58,793 nucleotides of DNA from Pseudomonas fluorescens (GTDB lineage Bacteria; Pseudomonadota; Alphaproteobacteria; UBA2136; UBA6156), in contig QFOU01000002.1 of the NCBI GenBank assembly GCA_003241595.1, positions 1 through 58,793 of the forward strand, in the 5' to 3' direction. Both the position numbers and the translations under genes were made by a program. Below, one piece after another: positions 50,093-58,395 of this stretch. The notes under the pieces are model-generated. The model was not told where the DNA came from. It saw only the letters and a program-made list of their open reading frames with translations, and did no database searches. Positions within the stretch are counted from its first letter, which is position 1, and the number at the start of each line of letters is the position of its first letter.

Positions 50093-50122
50093 AAAAGGGC
50101 GCCTGGGGCGCCCTGCTTCTTT
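50093..50122. terminator. Hairpin between the SpoU gene and the 50151 gene
   Basis: AGGGCGCC / GGCGCCCT stem; the minus strand has a better T-run (CCCTTTTTCG). Confidence 0.65.
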
Positions 50123-50150
50123 GTGGTGGATCGTTCAACGGTCGGCTCCG

Positions 50151-50387
50151 TTACAGGAGCATCATCGCCTCGTTGATATTGTAGATTTTGGGCGTCGTCC
50201 AGCCGCATGACGGCTTACCGATGGACCGTGCTTGAACTGGTGGTTCTGCAACCATTTCTGCGGAGTTGAGGTGGGCGAAACCGCGTGTGGGTTTCGGAGA
50301 TATTTGTTCGACAGGATCGCTCGATAGCTTCTGGAAGCGGGCAGCGTCGGCTGTGAGAGGATCAAGGTTATTGGGTGTCTCTGTCAT
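50151..50387 (-). CDS. Hypothetical small protein, 78 residues
   Basis: ATG 50387 with AGAGG about 8 nt upstream. MTETPNNLDPLTADAARFQKLSSD start; Pro-rich and hydrophilic, ending KIYNINEAMMLL. No family recognised. It is convergent with the SpoU gene across a hairpin. Confidence 0.5.
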   Translation of the reverse strand: MTETPNNLDPLTADAARFQKLSSDPVEQISPKPTRGFAHLNSAEMVAEPPVQARSIGKPSCGWTTPKIYNINEAMMLL

Positions 50388-50548
50388 GTTCTTCGCCTCT
50401 GTGGTTTTTAGAGTTAAGATTTACAACAACCGTCTTATTCTTCCAAAAAGGATGAAGTGTGTAAAGCGCTTGTTGCATTTTCTTGATTTAGGCGAGGCTT
50501 GACAGAGGGTGTAGAGTATAAAAGCGGGATAACAAGACGGAGGACGTG

Positions 50549-50944
50549 ATGATGGAAAAACTTCATTTAACCGAGGCAGAGTGGAAAGAGCGGCTGACCG
50601 ATGAGCAGTACCGCGTGATGCGCGGGCATGGCACCGAAGCTGCGTTTTGTAGTGAGTTGCACCCCGAGAACCGCGAAGGTGTTTATGTGTGTGCGGCGTG
50701 TGGATCGCCTCTCTTTTCCAGCAAGGACAAATTCCTCAGCACGAGTGGCTGGCCAAGTTTTACGCGGCCGGTGACGCCGGATGCGATTGAGGAAACCATC
50801 GACCGGAGTTGGGGGATGGTGCGGACGGAGATCCATTGTGCGCGGTGCGACGGGCACCTTGGGCATGTGTTTGAAGATGGCCCTGCCCCAACCGGTTTGC
50901 GCCATTGTTTGAATGGTGTGGCGTTGGAATTCGTACCTGAATAG
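50549..50944 (+). CDS. msrB: Peptide methionine (R)-S-oxide reductase
   Basis: About 131 residues from ATG 50549 (or 50552; GGAGGA 5-8 nt upstream). Repairs oxidised Met in proteins. Zn cysteines in CAACGSPLF and HCARCDGHLGHVF, STSGWPSFTRPV, and RHCLNGVAL with the catalytic Cys. No signal peptide, so cytoplasmic. Single gene. Confidence 0.95.
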   Translation: MMEKLHLTEAEWKERLTDEQYRVMRGHGTEAAFCSELHPENREGVYVCAACGSPLFSSKDKFLSTSGWPSFTRPVTPDAIEETIDRSWGMVRTEIHCARCDGHLGHVFEDGPAPTGLRHCLNGVALEFVPE

Positions 50945-51688
50945 TTAGGCCTTAAGCAACGTTGTAGTGAGGGCGCAGTGGTCGGAGACGCCGGTGTGCA
51001 GTTTGGCGTTTTGTAGTTGGTAAGATGGTGTATGGAAGAGGCCGTCGACCATCAGTTCGATATGGCCTGCGCGGTGGAGGGAACCATCGATACTGGTGGT
51101 GTAGTGGGCAGGCACGCCGTCGATAAAATGTTCGGCCAGAAGGCTGAAGGTGGCGTTGCCGCGCGGGGCGTTAAAGTCTCCGCACAGGAGAATGCCGCCG
51201 TAGGTTTGAGCCTCGGCTTCGGCCACCTTGATCAGTTTTGCGGCGGACGCGAGCTGGAAAGCGGACGCCTCGCCTTTGCGCGTGACATTGAGGTGTGTGG
51301 TGGCGATACGGAAGCCCTGACAGGTACCGGCGATAATGGCGTTATCAACACTGTTGTTATCTGCCATACGGTGACCGCGGTCTTCGATAAATTCGATCTC
51401 GCGGATATTCTGGCCGGTGCCATGGTAGTAAGTGGTGGAAACATCCTCCAAATTTGTCCAGCTGATGAGACCGATGCCTATAGTGTCGAGCTCGACTTCC
51501 GCGGGGTGCAGGCACATGGGGGCGTAATGCAGTTTATTGCCGATGAGATCCTCAATGAATGGGATATCCTTCGCACAGAGTTCCTGGAGGCAGAGAACAT
51601 CCGGCTTGATGGTTTTGAGGAAGGTTTCCACGCGGTGGAGGTGCTTGGAGCGCTCGATATTGATGGAGGCGATACGGAGTTGGGTCAT
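50945..51688 (-). CDS. Endonuclease/exonuclease/phosphatase family protein
   Basis: 247 residues. EEP fold with IASINIERS (metal Asn), LCLQELC (catalytic Glu), TTHLNVTRKG, GDFNAPRG and SDHCALTTT. Closer to small EEP hydrolases than to exonuclease III. Substrate unknown. It ends immediately beside the msrB stop, convergent. Confidence 0.85.
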   Translation of the reverse strand: MTQLRIASINIERSKHLHRVETFLKTIKPDVLCLQELCAKDIPFIEDLIGNKLHYAPMCLHPAEVELDTIGIGLISWTNLEDVSTTYYHGTGQNIREIEFIEDRGHRMADNNSVDNAIIAGTCQGFRIATTHLNVTRKGEASAFQLASAAKLIKVAEAEAQTYGGILLCGDFNAPRGNATFSLLAEHFIDGVPAHYTTSIDGSLHRAGHIELMVDGLFHTPSYQLQNAKLHTGVSDHCALTTTLLKA

Positions 51689-51711
51689 ATCGCTTTATAC
51701 CATAAAAATGG

Positions 51712-51741
51712 TAAAGGGCACCTGTGGGTGCCCTTTTTGTT
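51712..51741. terminator. Hairpin after petC
   Basis: AAAGGGCACC / GGTGCCCTTTTT with a four-base loop; placed to end petABC. Confidence 0.7.
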
Positions 51742-51749
51742 AGGACAGG

Positions 51750-52475
51750 CTAATGGCCTTTCACGTCTTTCCAGATGGTGCGCTTGCTGGCGTAGAGCAG
51801 TGCGGTGAGAATGACGAGGTAGAGCAGCACGAAGAGGCCGAGGCGCTGGCGTTCGATGCGCTCCGGCTCGGCGGTCCATTGCATGAAGGTGGTAACGTCA
51901 TGGGCCATTTGCTCGACGGTAGCAGCTTTGCCATCGTGGTAGGTGACCATATCCGGCCCCGTAAGTGGAGCTGGCATGGCGATGGCGTGGCCGGGGAAGT
52001 ATTTGTTATAGGAGGCACCCGGGGGGAGGCCTTTGGGGAAGGCGTGGTGGATCTCTTCTTCCGTACCATGATAGCCGGTGAGCACCGCGTAGGTGTAGTC
52101 GGCGAGACCGGCGCGGGCCTTGTTCATGAGCGACAGATCCGGCGGAATTTTACCGAAAGTTTCGATGGCGGTGGCATCGTCCTGCGCGGTCAGCAGCTTC
52201 TGGTCGATGGTCATGTTGAGCGCTTTGGCGAGGGTTTGCACCTCGGCTTCGGTGAAGCCCGCGCGCATCATATCGCGGTGAGACACATACTTGAAGCTGT
52301 GGCAGGCCATACAGACCTGGGTGGCAACGGTGTAGCCGCGCAGCAGTTCGTTTTTATCGTAGGTGCCTTTGAGGCCCTCGAAGATCCATTTTTGCTCGGG
52401 TACCTTGACGCCTTCGGACGCTGAGGCTGCCAGCGGCAGGAGGACGAGAGTGAGAAGAGTGAGGATACGCATCAT
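51750..52475 (-). CDS. petC: Cytochrome c1 of the bc1 complex
   Basis: 241 residues. Signal peptide of about 20 residues, heme c site CMACH (55-59) with NELLRGYTVATQV before it, Met ligand in the PGHAIAMPAPL region, and a C-terminal anchor (RLGLFVLLYLVILTALLYASKR). Transfers electrons from the Rieske centre to soluble cytochrome c. Last gene of petABC; ATG 52472 is an alternative start. Confidence 0.95.
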   Translation of the reverse strand: MMRILTLLTLVLLPLAASASEGVKVPEQKWIFEGLKGTYDKNELLRGYTVATQVCMACHSFKYVSHRDMMRAGFTEAEVQTLAKALNMTIDQKLLTAQDDATAIETFGKIPPDLSLMNKARAGLADYTYAVLTGYHGTEEEIHHAFPKGLPPGASYNKYFPGHAIAMPAPLTGPDMVTYHDGKAATVEQMAHDVTTFMQWTAEPERIERQRLGLFVLLYLVILTALLYASKRTIWKDVKGH

Positions 52476-52489
52476 GGTCTCGGCTCCGG

Positions 52490-53698
52490 TTAGATGGTTG
52501 CAGGAAGTGGTTTAGCTTTTTCGTACTTGCTGAGGAGAGGCAGCAGGGCGAAGAAGCCGAAGTAGAAGGCAGTGGCGGTACGGGCGATGACCACATAGAT
52601 ACCTTCCGGCGGCATCATGCCGCACCAGCCGAGCAGCACGAAGTTGAGGATGAACAGCCAGTACACCTGCTTGTAGATGGGGCGGAAGCGGGCCGAGCGT
52701 ACCGGGTGGCGATCCAGCCACGGCAACACGAACAGCACCAAGATACTGCCGAACATGGCGACCACGCCGAGTTCCTTAATAGGGATGGCGCGCAGGATGG
52801 CGTAGAAGGGCAGGAAGTACCACTCCGGCACGATGTGCGCGGGGGTCACCAGTGGGTCGGCCGGGATATTGTTATCGGTGTGGCCCAGATATTCCGGTGC
52901 GAAGAACACCATGAAGGTGAAGGGAATCAGATAGACGCCGAGACCGAACATATCCTTGATGGTGTAGTAGGGGTGGAACGGAATGTAATCTTCCGCCTTC
53001 TTCAGGTCGATGCCGGCCGGGTTATTCGACTTGTGCTGGTGCAGGGCCCAGATGTGCAGGATGACGACGCCGACAATGACGAACGGCAGTACGAAGTGCA
53101 AGGCGAAGAAGCGGTTGAGGGTGGGGTCTCCAACCGAGTAACCACCCCAGAGCCAGACGACGATCTTATCGCCAATGAAGGGAATGACCGATAGGAGGTT
53201 GGTAATGACGGTGGCGCCCCAATAGCTCATTTGGCCCCATGGCAGGACGTAGCCCAAGAAGCCGGTCGCCATCATCAGCAGGAAGATGACGACACCGAGA
53301 CCCCAGAGGACTTCCCGCGGGGATTTGTAACTGCCGTAGTAGAGGCCGCGAGCCATGTGGATATAGACCACAATGAAGAAGAAGCTGGCGCCCACCATGT
53401 GCATATTACGAATGAGCCAACCCCATTCCACATTGCGCATGATGTGCTGGATGCTACCGAAGGCCAGACCGACATCCGGCTTGTAGTGCATGGCCAAAAA
53501 GATACCGGTGAGGATTTGAAGAACCAACGCAATACCGGCGAGGCTGCCGAAATTCCACATATAGTTCAGGTTACGCGGAGTGGGGTAGACCACCAGTGCG
53601 TTTTTGACGAGGGAGAGGATGGGCAGGCGGTCGTCGAACCAGCGGTAGGTGTTGCGGATATCCTGTTCGACCGGCTGGGGCGTAATATCGTGGCTCAT
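52490..53698 (-). CDS. petB: Cytochrome b of the bc1 complex
   Basis: 402 residues, full-length b with eight membrane helices. LNYMWNFGSLAGIALVLQI at the start; heme His in FLAMHYKP and HMVGASFFFIVVYIHMARGLYYG; PPVG-like region, Qo-site PEWY in AHIVPEWYFLPFYAILR. The bacterial four-helix plus four-helix fusion is intact. 14 nt before petC. Confidence 0.97.
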   Translation of the reverse strand: MSHDITPQPVEQDIRNTYRWFDDRLPILSLVKNALVVYPTPRNLNYMWNFGSLAGIALVLQILTGIFLAMHYKPDVGLAFGSIQHIMRNVEWGWLIRNMHMVGASFFFIVVYIHMARGLYYGSYKSPREVLWGLGVVIFLLMMATGFLGYVLPWGQMSYWGATVITNLLSVIPFIGDKIVVWLWGGYSVGDPTLNRFFALHFVLPFVIVGVVILHIWALHQHKSNNPAGIDLKKAEDYIPFHPYYTIKDMFGLGVYLIPFTFMVFFAPEYLGHTDNNIPADPLVTPAHIVPEWYFLPFYAILRAIPIKELGVVAMFGSILVLFVLPWLDRHPVRSARFRPIYKQVYWLFILNFVLLGWCGMMPPEGIYVVIARTATAFYFGFFALLPLLSKYEKAKPLPATI

Positions 53699-53716
53699 GC
53701 GGAGTTACCTTGTGAA

Positions 53717-54292
53717 TTAACCGATGCGGATGGTGTTATCGTCGAGGAAGCGATAGGGCGGAACCTCGAGGTTTTTACCGGCGGGGCCTTGGCGCACGCG
53801 GCCTGAATCATCGAACTGGCTGCCGTGGCAGGGGCAGCGCCAGCCGCCGTGCTCGCCGCCGCGCATGGGCACGCAGCCCAAGTGGGTGCAGACACCCATG
53901 ACGACCAGCCATTCGGCCTTTTGGACACGATCGGCATCGTTGGCGGGGTCGAGGGTGGCAGTGGCATCACCTTTGCGGGCCTCTTCGATCTGGGCGGCGT
54001 TGCGGTGCCAGACGAAGACGGGCTTACCTTGCCAGAGGAAGGTTTTGGCTTCGCCTTCCGGAATTTCGGAAATGTTGACGTCGATGGTGGCCATCGCTTT
54101 GACGGCGCGGTTGGGATTCATGCTCTGGATAAACGGCAAAGCCACGCACGCGGCACCGGCGAGGCCGAAGGCCGTAGTGGCGTTGACGAGCAGAGCACGA
54201 CGTTCGGCATCGACATCGCCCAGCGGGGCTTCGTCGTCTCCGTTTGCAGTTACCGAGGTATCGGGGGTGGAATGAGGGGCGCGGGTAGACAT
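53717..54292 (-). CDS. petA: Rieske iron-sulfur protein of the bc1 complex
   Basis: 191 residues. A membrane helix near residues 31-52 (ALLVNATTAFGLAGAACVALPF) with Tat-like start lacking a clear RR pair; cluster motifs CTHLGCVPM and CPCHGSQFD both complete. First gene of petABC; petB starts 18 nt later. Confidence 0.96.
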   Translation of the reverse strand: MSTRAPHSTPDTSVTANGDDEAPLGDVDAERRALLVNATTAFGLAGAACVALPFIQSMNPNRAVKAMATIDVNISEIPEGEAKTFLWQGKPVFVWHRNAAQIEEARKGDATATLDPANDADRVQKAEWLVVMGVCTHLGCVPMRGGEHGGWRCPCHGSQFDDSGRVRQGPAGKNLEVPPYRFLDDNTIRIG

Positions 54293-54457
54293 TGTATGAC
54301 CTTTATCGGGGGCGTTGCTTAAGCTGCCGTTGTTACCAATGGCTGAAATTATCCCACCCCTACACCCCCTGCAAGGGGAATTGCCTCAATAATAATAGGG
54401 ATTTGTGAATTGAGTATCCCCACTGGGTGAGTTCGCAACACCTTTGCAAAACTCATG

Positions 54458-54487
54458 CAAAAAAGGCACCCGCAGGTGCCTTTTTGA
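54458..54487. terminator. Terminator after fliW
   Basis: AAAAAAGGCACC / GGTGCCTTTTT; on the minus strand it follows fliW by 15 nt. Region 54293-54457 (petA upstream) shows no gene. Confidence 0.85.
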
Positions 54488-54501
54488 AGTTTACTTCTGG
54501 C

Positions 54502-54975
54502 TTAGAGCTTGTGCTGGGTGCTGTAGCTCTTGTTGCTGAAGATGAACTGGGTACCCTTGCGGCTGGAGCTGTCGATCAGCACCGGTGCCTTGAGGTTTGC
54601 CGTGAGATAGTAGCTGTCACCCTGATCGTAGAGGGTCAGGATGGTCAGGAACTGGGTATCGGACTGCGGCATGTGGGTTTCGGCCAACGCTTCCGAGATA
54701 TCGGTGGCGGTGAGATCGACGCCCAGTTGCGAGGGATCGGCCACCAAGAAGGCGATCGACGGCTGGTTGACACATTGCAGCAGCATCAGCGGCGAATTAT
54801 CCACGCTGGGCAGTTTGGCCAGACCGAACTGGGTGCATTCGCGGAAACCAAACAGACCTTGGGGGAATTCCAGAAGACGATCTTCGCGCAGCTCAACAGG
54901 ACCGAAGCGGGTGTTGAAGCTGAGGGTTGCGCCATCCTTGTGGCTGACGTCGGAATGCATGGGTTCGCTCATCAT
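54502..54975 (-). CDS. fliW: Flagellar assembly factor FliW
   Basis: 157 residues from ATG 54975 (GGAG 5 nt upstream), 25 nt after csrA; a longer start at 55047 would overlap csrA. FliW binds CsrA and flagellin to adjust flagellin translation. RFGPVELREDRLLEFPQGLFGFRECTQFGLAKL, LLQCVNQPSIAFLVADPSQLG and FLTILTLYDQGDSYYLTANLKAPVLID follow the family. The pair csrA-fliW is typical of Firmicutes, spirochaetes and epsilonproteobacteria. Confidence 0.9.
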   Translation of the reverse strand: MMSEPMHSDVSHKDGATLSFNTRFGPVELREDRLLEFPQGLFGFRECTQFGLAKLPSVDNSPLMLLQCVNQPSIAFLVADPSQLGVDLTATDISEALAETHMPQSDTQFLTILTLYDQGDSYYLTANLKAPVLIDSSSRKGTQFIFSNKSYSTQHKL

Positions 54976-55000
54976 TGCGGCTCCGTGGTTTTCGTTGAGG

Positions 55001-55357
55001 TTAGCGTTGGTTGTCGAGGTCGTCGTGGTTTCGGTTGTGCGCGTCATGGCCTACGTCCTGGTTCGGTTTGGTTTTGGCGTGAGCGATATCGCCCTTGCCC
55101 CTTCCCGCTTGTTGCAAGTTCCGTACCACTTTGCCCAGAACGTCGATATCGGCGCCGGATACGGCCGAATCCACGGCCAGGGCGGCTGCTTTGTTCTCGT
55201 CCTGAATCTTGGCAAAGAGCTCCTTGCGAAAGACGGTACTGCCGACCGGATATTCGAACCCAAGCTTCACACGTCCGCTCTTCACTTCCAACACCTTCAC
55301 CTCGATGGTACCGTTGATAACGATGGCCTCTCCGGACCGGCGGGTGATAAGCAGCAT
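55001..55357 (-). CDS. csrA: Carbon storage regulator CsrA with long tail
   Basis: 118 residues; usual CsrA has 60-75. Residues 1-60 are standard: MLLITRRSGEAIVING, EVKVLEVKSGRVKLGFEYP with Arg44-type RNA contact and VFRKELFAKI. The last 50 residues are extra, hydrophilic, and rich in Asp, His and Asn, without clear fold. RNA-binding translational repressor; FliW is the partner. A putative minus-strand promoter TTGTGC-17-TATGCT lies upstream. Confidence 0.92.
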   Translation of the reverse strand: MLLITRRSGEAIVINGTIEVKVLEVKSGRVKLGFEYPVGSTVFRKELFAKIQDENKAAALAVDSAVSGADIDVLGKVVRNLQQAGRGKGDIAHAKTKPNQDVGHDAHNRNHDDLDNQR

Positions 55358-55533
55358 TAGAATGGGTTCCTTTCTGGCGCAGCATACCGGTTTATACGGC
55401 AGGGCACAATGGTGAGCCGTTGCTATTCCGGCCCAAGTTTAAGCTGAGTGCGGGATTGAGGGGGTGTCAGGGGTGACAGGCTAGAATATCGGACATTTCC
55501 GCCATTTTAAGGGAAGATTCCTGACCTGTTGGC

Positions 55534-55947
55534 TTAGCCTTTGATTTTAGCCAACTCTACGGCAGCACGTGTCCGCGCCTCATCCAGCGCCTGCTTTTGA
55601 TCGGCAGTAAGAGTCGATTCATCAACCTGACGGGTGAGCGCTTCAAGGCGATCGAGTGTGGCTGTAGGACTGCCGGAAAGCGCATCTTCCGCCAGCGTTT
55701 TCAGCGTATTCAGCAGCTCTCTGGCCTGCCCCTTTGCATCGCGCGGCAGCTCGTCCTCGATCGGTACAAAGCCGCCGGGGACGGCAAAGTTAGGCGCGAG
55801 CGGAGATGCGTTTTCGGCAGCGCCGCTGTCTTGCGCTTCATCCAGCATATCGGCGAAGCTGGGGCCGCCGGTAGCGCCGGTTTTGGCCTTGGACTTGGTT
55901 TTATCGGCACCACGCAGGCCGCCCAGGCTTTTGATATCGAATACCAT
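55534..55947 (-). CDS. fliX: Flagellar assembly regulator FliX
   Basis: 137 residues. FliX is an alphaproteobacterial protein that couples basal-body assembly to FlbD-driven sigma54 transcription. Low-complexity N-terminal half, then GQARELLNTLKTLAEDALSG, TATLDRLEALTRQ and the closing ARTRAAVELAKIKG. The ATG follows the fliR stop by 2 nt; the ribosome site lies in fliR. Confidence 0.8.
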   Translation of the reverse strand: MVFDIKSLGGLRGADKTKSKAKTGATGGPSFADMLDEAQDSGAAENASPLAPNFAVPGGFVPIEDELPRDAKGQARELLNTLKTLAEDALSGSPTATLDRLEALTRQVDESTLTADQKQALDEARTRAAVELAKIKG

Positions 55948-55949
55948 AC

Positions 55950-56738
55950 TTATTCAGCTCCCTCTTCAACCTGAAACAGCGTGAGTTTAGCCTGAGTTGC
56001 CACAACCCACAACTGCAACATGGTACCAAGGCCGCCCGCAATAATCAGAAGACTAATCGCCATACTGACGGGAACGCTGACGAAGAAAGTTTGCAACTGG
56101 GGGACTAGCTTGTTCAGTACTCCGAACAGGGCGTTGGCCAAGACCCCTGCCACCACCACCGGCGCCGCCAATTGCAGACCAAGCTTCATGATAATGCTCA
56201 TCATCTCGACATAGGCGAGCGCGATATCCCCGACCTCCGGCAATACGCCGGGGCGGAAGACCCCATAGCTTTCGACGATCGCGTTAATCAGCTGGTGGTG
56301 CAGCCCCAAGCCCAGCATAACCACACTGGCGCAGAGCGTCAGGAAGACAGTTGGGGCTCCGGTGCTGGTGGCGGTTTGGGGATCGAACAAGCTGGCACTT
56401 TGAAAACCCGCAAGGAAGGCGATGAGCTCTCCGGCAAAGCTCATGGCGGCCATCATCAGGCGCGCGCCAAGGCCCAGCATCACACCTATGACCAGTTCTC
56501 CGAACATGAGCAGCAGCATGTCGCCGGTACGGGGCGGCAACAGGGGAAGTGTGGGAGACAGCAGCGGAAAGAGGATGAAGCTGATACCGAATACCACCAG
56601 CAAGCGCGCGCGGATGTTAATGCTGGGGTCGGAGATCGCGGGGAACACCATCACCGCAGCCCCCACGCGGGCCAGCAGTAAAAAGAACGGAAACACCAGA
56701 ACGGTGGAGAGGAACTCGGTTAACGGAAGGCCGCCCAT
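55950..56738 (-). CDS. fliR: Flagellar export protein FliR
   Basis: 262 residues, polytopic membrane part of the type III export gate with FliP and FliQ. PLTEFLSTVLVFPFFLLLARVGAAVMVFPAI start, GELVIGVMLGLGARLMMAAMSFAGELIAFLAGFQSASLFDP and several further helices. Nine nt after fliQ in the same operon. Confidence 0.93.
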   Translation of the reverse strand: MGGLPLTEFLSTVLVFPFFLLLARVGAAVMVFPAISDPSINIRARLLVVFGISFILFPLLSPTLPLLPPRTGDMLLLMFGELVIGVMLGLGARLMMAAMSFAGELIAFLAGFQSASLFDPQTATSTGAPTVFLTLCASVVMLGLGLHHQLINAIVESYGVFRPGVLPEVGDIALAYVEMMSIIMKLGLQLAAPVVVAGVLANALFGVLNKLVPQLQTFFVSVPVSMAISLLIIAGGLGTMLQLWVVATQAKLTLFQVEEGAE

Positions 56739-56747
56739 GGCCTAGGA

Positions 56748-57041
56748 CTAAGCACCCGTACCCAGTACCGGCGTGGCTTCCGGCTGGACGATGCGGGCGT
56801 AGAGATCTTCGGTGAACTGCTGGAGTTCGCTGGCAATAAAGGGCATGGTCACCAGCAGCACCGCAAACACCAGAATGATCTTGGGTACGAAGGTCAGCGT
56901 GACCTCCTGAATACTGGTAAGCGCCTGCACCAGCGCAATCCCCAACCCGACGAACAACGCGACCAGCATGGTCGGTGCACTGACCCACAGCAGGGTCAGC
57001 ATAGCCTCACGGCCGATGGTGGTCACGATCTCGGGTGTCAT
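56748..57041 (-). CDS. fliQ: Flagellar export protein FliQ
   Basis: 97 residues, two membrane helices: EAMLTLLWVSAPTMLVALFVGLGIALVQALTSIQEVTLTFVPKIILV with the conserved QxxTSIQE-type loop. Export-gate component, slightly longer than usual by a short polar C-terminus. Between fliE and fliR. Confidence 0.94.
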   Translation of the reverse strand: MTPEIVTTIGREAMLTLLWVSAPTMLVALFVGLGIALVQALTSIQEVTLTFVPKIILVFAVLLVTMPFIASELQQFTEDLYARIVQPEATPVLGTGA

Positions 57042-57093
57042 GGCGCTGAATCTAGCACCGTTGCAGGCGAATTGTCTTGAGTCTGCTGAACGC

Positions 57094-57396
57094 TTAGACA
57101 GGCATCTGCATGATCTGCTGGTAGGCCTCGACGGCGCGGTCGCGGACGGTGACCAGCGTATTGAGAGTCAGCTCGGCCTTGCTGACGGCTTGCACGACAT
57201 CCTGCAGGGCCACATTCTCGCCATTGGCGGCGGCCATGCTGAGCTGGTTGGCGTTGTGTTGGGCATCGACCGTTTGATTGATGACGCCTTTGAGCACGTC
57301 GCCGAAGGTGCCCATGGCATTCGCTTCTGGCTTGGCGATACCACCTACGCCACCGATGCTTCCGATCAGCGATTGTCCGGCTTTTGCGAGTTCCAT
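57094..57396 (-). CDS. fliE: Flagellar hook-basal body protein FliE
   Basis: 100 residues. Links MS-ring and rod. Helical; TFGDVLKGVINQTVDAQHNANQL and ENVALQDVVQAVSKAELTLNTLVTVRDRAVEAYQQIMQMPV at the end, the family signature. It follows flgC. Confidence 0.92.
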   Translation of the reverse strand: MELAKAGQSLIGSIGGVGGIAKPEANAMGTFGDVLKGVINQTVDAQHNANQLSMAAANGENVALQDVVQAVSKAELTLNTLVTVRDRAVEAYQQIMQMPV

Positions 57397-57449
57397 GGTC
57401 GGGCGTCCTTATTGTTGAGGCGCAGAGTATTCGGTTATCTGATGATTGT

Positions 57450-57857
57450 CTAGCGGAGCATATCGAAGGTGCGGGTCGCCATTTCGCGCGCAGTGGTGAT
57501 GGCGGCCATATTGGCTTCGTAGCTGCGTTGAGCTTCGCGCATGTTGATATTTTCGAGCGTGCCATTGACGTTAGGCATGGTGACGAAGCCACGGGCGTCG
57601 GCCATATCGCTGCCCGGATTGTAGACCACGTTCATGGGGGTAGTCATATCTTCCTGCGTGCGGGCTTTCACATCCATCTGGCCGGTGGCGCGGTTGAGCA
57701 CCGTTTGGAATACCACCTGCTTGGCGCGGTAGGGGCCTGTACCTTGGGCGTTTTGCACGCTGTCGGCGTTAGCGATGTTCTCGGAGGCCACCTTCATCCG
57801 CATGCTTTGGGCAAACATACCCGAGGCGCTGGTGTTAATGCTCTGTAACATATCCAT
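57450..57857 (-). CDS. flgC: Flagellar proximal rod protein FlgC
   Basis: 135 residues. INTSASGMFAQSMRMKVASENIANADS at the start (axial-protein ANxxT-like motif), VYNPGSDMADARGFVTMPNVN, and REAQRSYEANMAAITTAREMATRTFDML at the C-terminus. Follows flgB by 31 nt. Confidence 0.95.
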   Translation of the reverse strand: MDMLQSINTSASGMFAQSMRMKVASENIANADSVQNAQGTGPYRAKQVVFQTVLNRATGQMDVKARTQEDMTTPMNVVYNPGSDMADARGFVTMPNVNGTLENINMREAQRSYEANMAAITTAREMATRTFDMLR

Positions 57858-57888
57858 GAGAGTTACTCCTGCTTACTGAATTTTATGA

Positions 57889-58263
57889 TTAGCGTTGGCC
57901 AAGGGCGGTTTTTTGCATGGCGACCTGCTTGGTGTAGATCTCGGTCATCATGCGGTAGTTGAGTTGGATATCGGTCTGCTTCAGCATTTCTTCGTCGATA
58001 CGGACGCTGTTGCCGTTGTGTTGGATGAAGCGGGCGTCTTCCGTGATTGTGCCCTGCGCCGACGGAGCGGGTGTGCCAGCCATGTGCTGGGCGTTGGTGA
58101 CGGCCATACCGAAGCTGCTGTTGGCGGCGTTCGGTTTTTTGGCGACGAGGTCGCGGCTGAGATACCCCGGGGTGTTGGCGTTGGCGATGTTGCCCGCGAC
58201 AACGCCCTGACGTTCGATCAGGAAATTCATCCGGCTGGTGAGGGCTTCGCTGAGGTTGGCCAT
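57889..58263 (-). CDS. flgB: Flagellar proximal rod protein FlgB
   Basis: 124 residues. TSRMNFLIERQGVVAGNIANANTPGYLSRDL start with the axial-protein motif, DEEMLKQTDIQLNYRMMTEIYTKQVAMQKTALGQ end. First gene of flgBC-fliE-fliQ-fliR-fliX, read from the sigma54 promoter at 58296-58311; AAGGAGAG lies before ATG 58263. Confidence 0.95.
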   Translation of the reverse strand: MANLSEALTSRMNFLIERQGVVAGNIANANTPGYLSRDLVAKKPNAANSSFGMAVTNAQHMAGTPAPSAQGTITEDARFIQHNGNSVRIDEEMLKQTDIQLNYRMMTEIYTKQVAMQKTALGQR

Positions 58264-58295
58264 GTTGGGGTCTCTCCTTGGTTCGCGTTCCTTTA

Positions 58296-58311
58296 TGCAA
58301 CGGGCGTGCCA
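58296..58311 (-). promoter_or_regulatory. Sigma54 promoter of the flgB operon
   Basis: Minus strand TGGCAC-GCCCG-TTGCA, full match to the -24/-12 consensus (GG and GC 10 nt apart). Transcription would begin about 20 nt before the flgB start codon. Confidence 0.88.
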
Positions 58312-58340
58312 AGGATGGATTTTTGAGAGCCGGCAAGGTT

Positions 58341-58356
58341 TGGCACAGGGTTTGCA
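58341..58356 (+). promoter_or_regulatory. Sigma54 promoter of flgI
   Basis: TGGCAC-AGGGT-TTGCA, full match to the -24/-12 consensus, about 30 nt from the expected mRNA start to ATG 58396. Divergent from the flgB promoter, 30 nt apart. Confidence 0.88.
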
Positions 58357-58395
58357 TTAAGAGGGGCGAGAGAGCAATGAACCAAGGATACCGCC

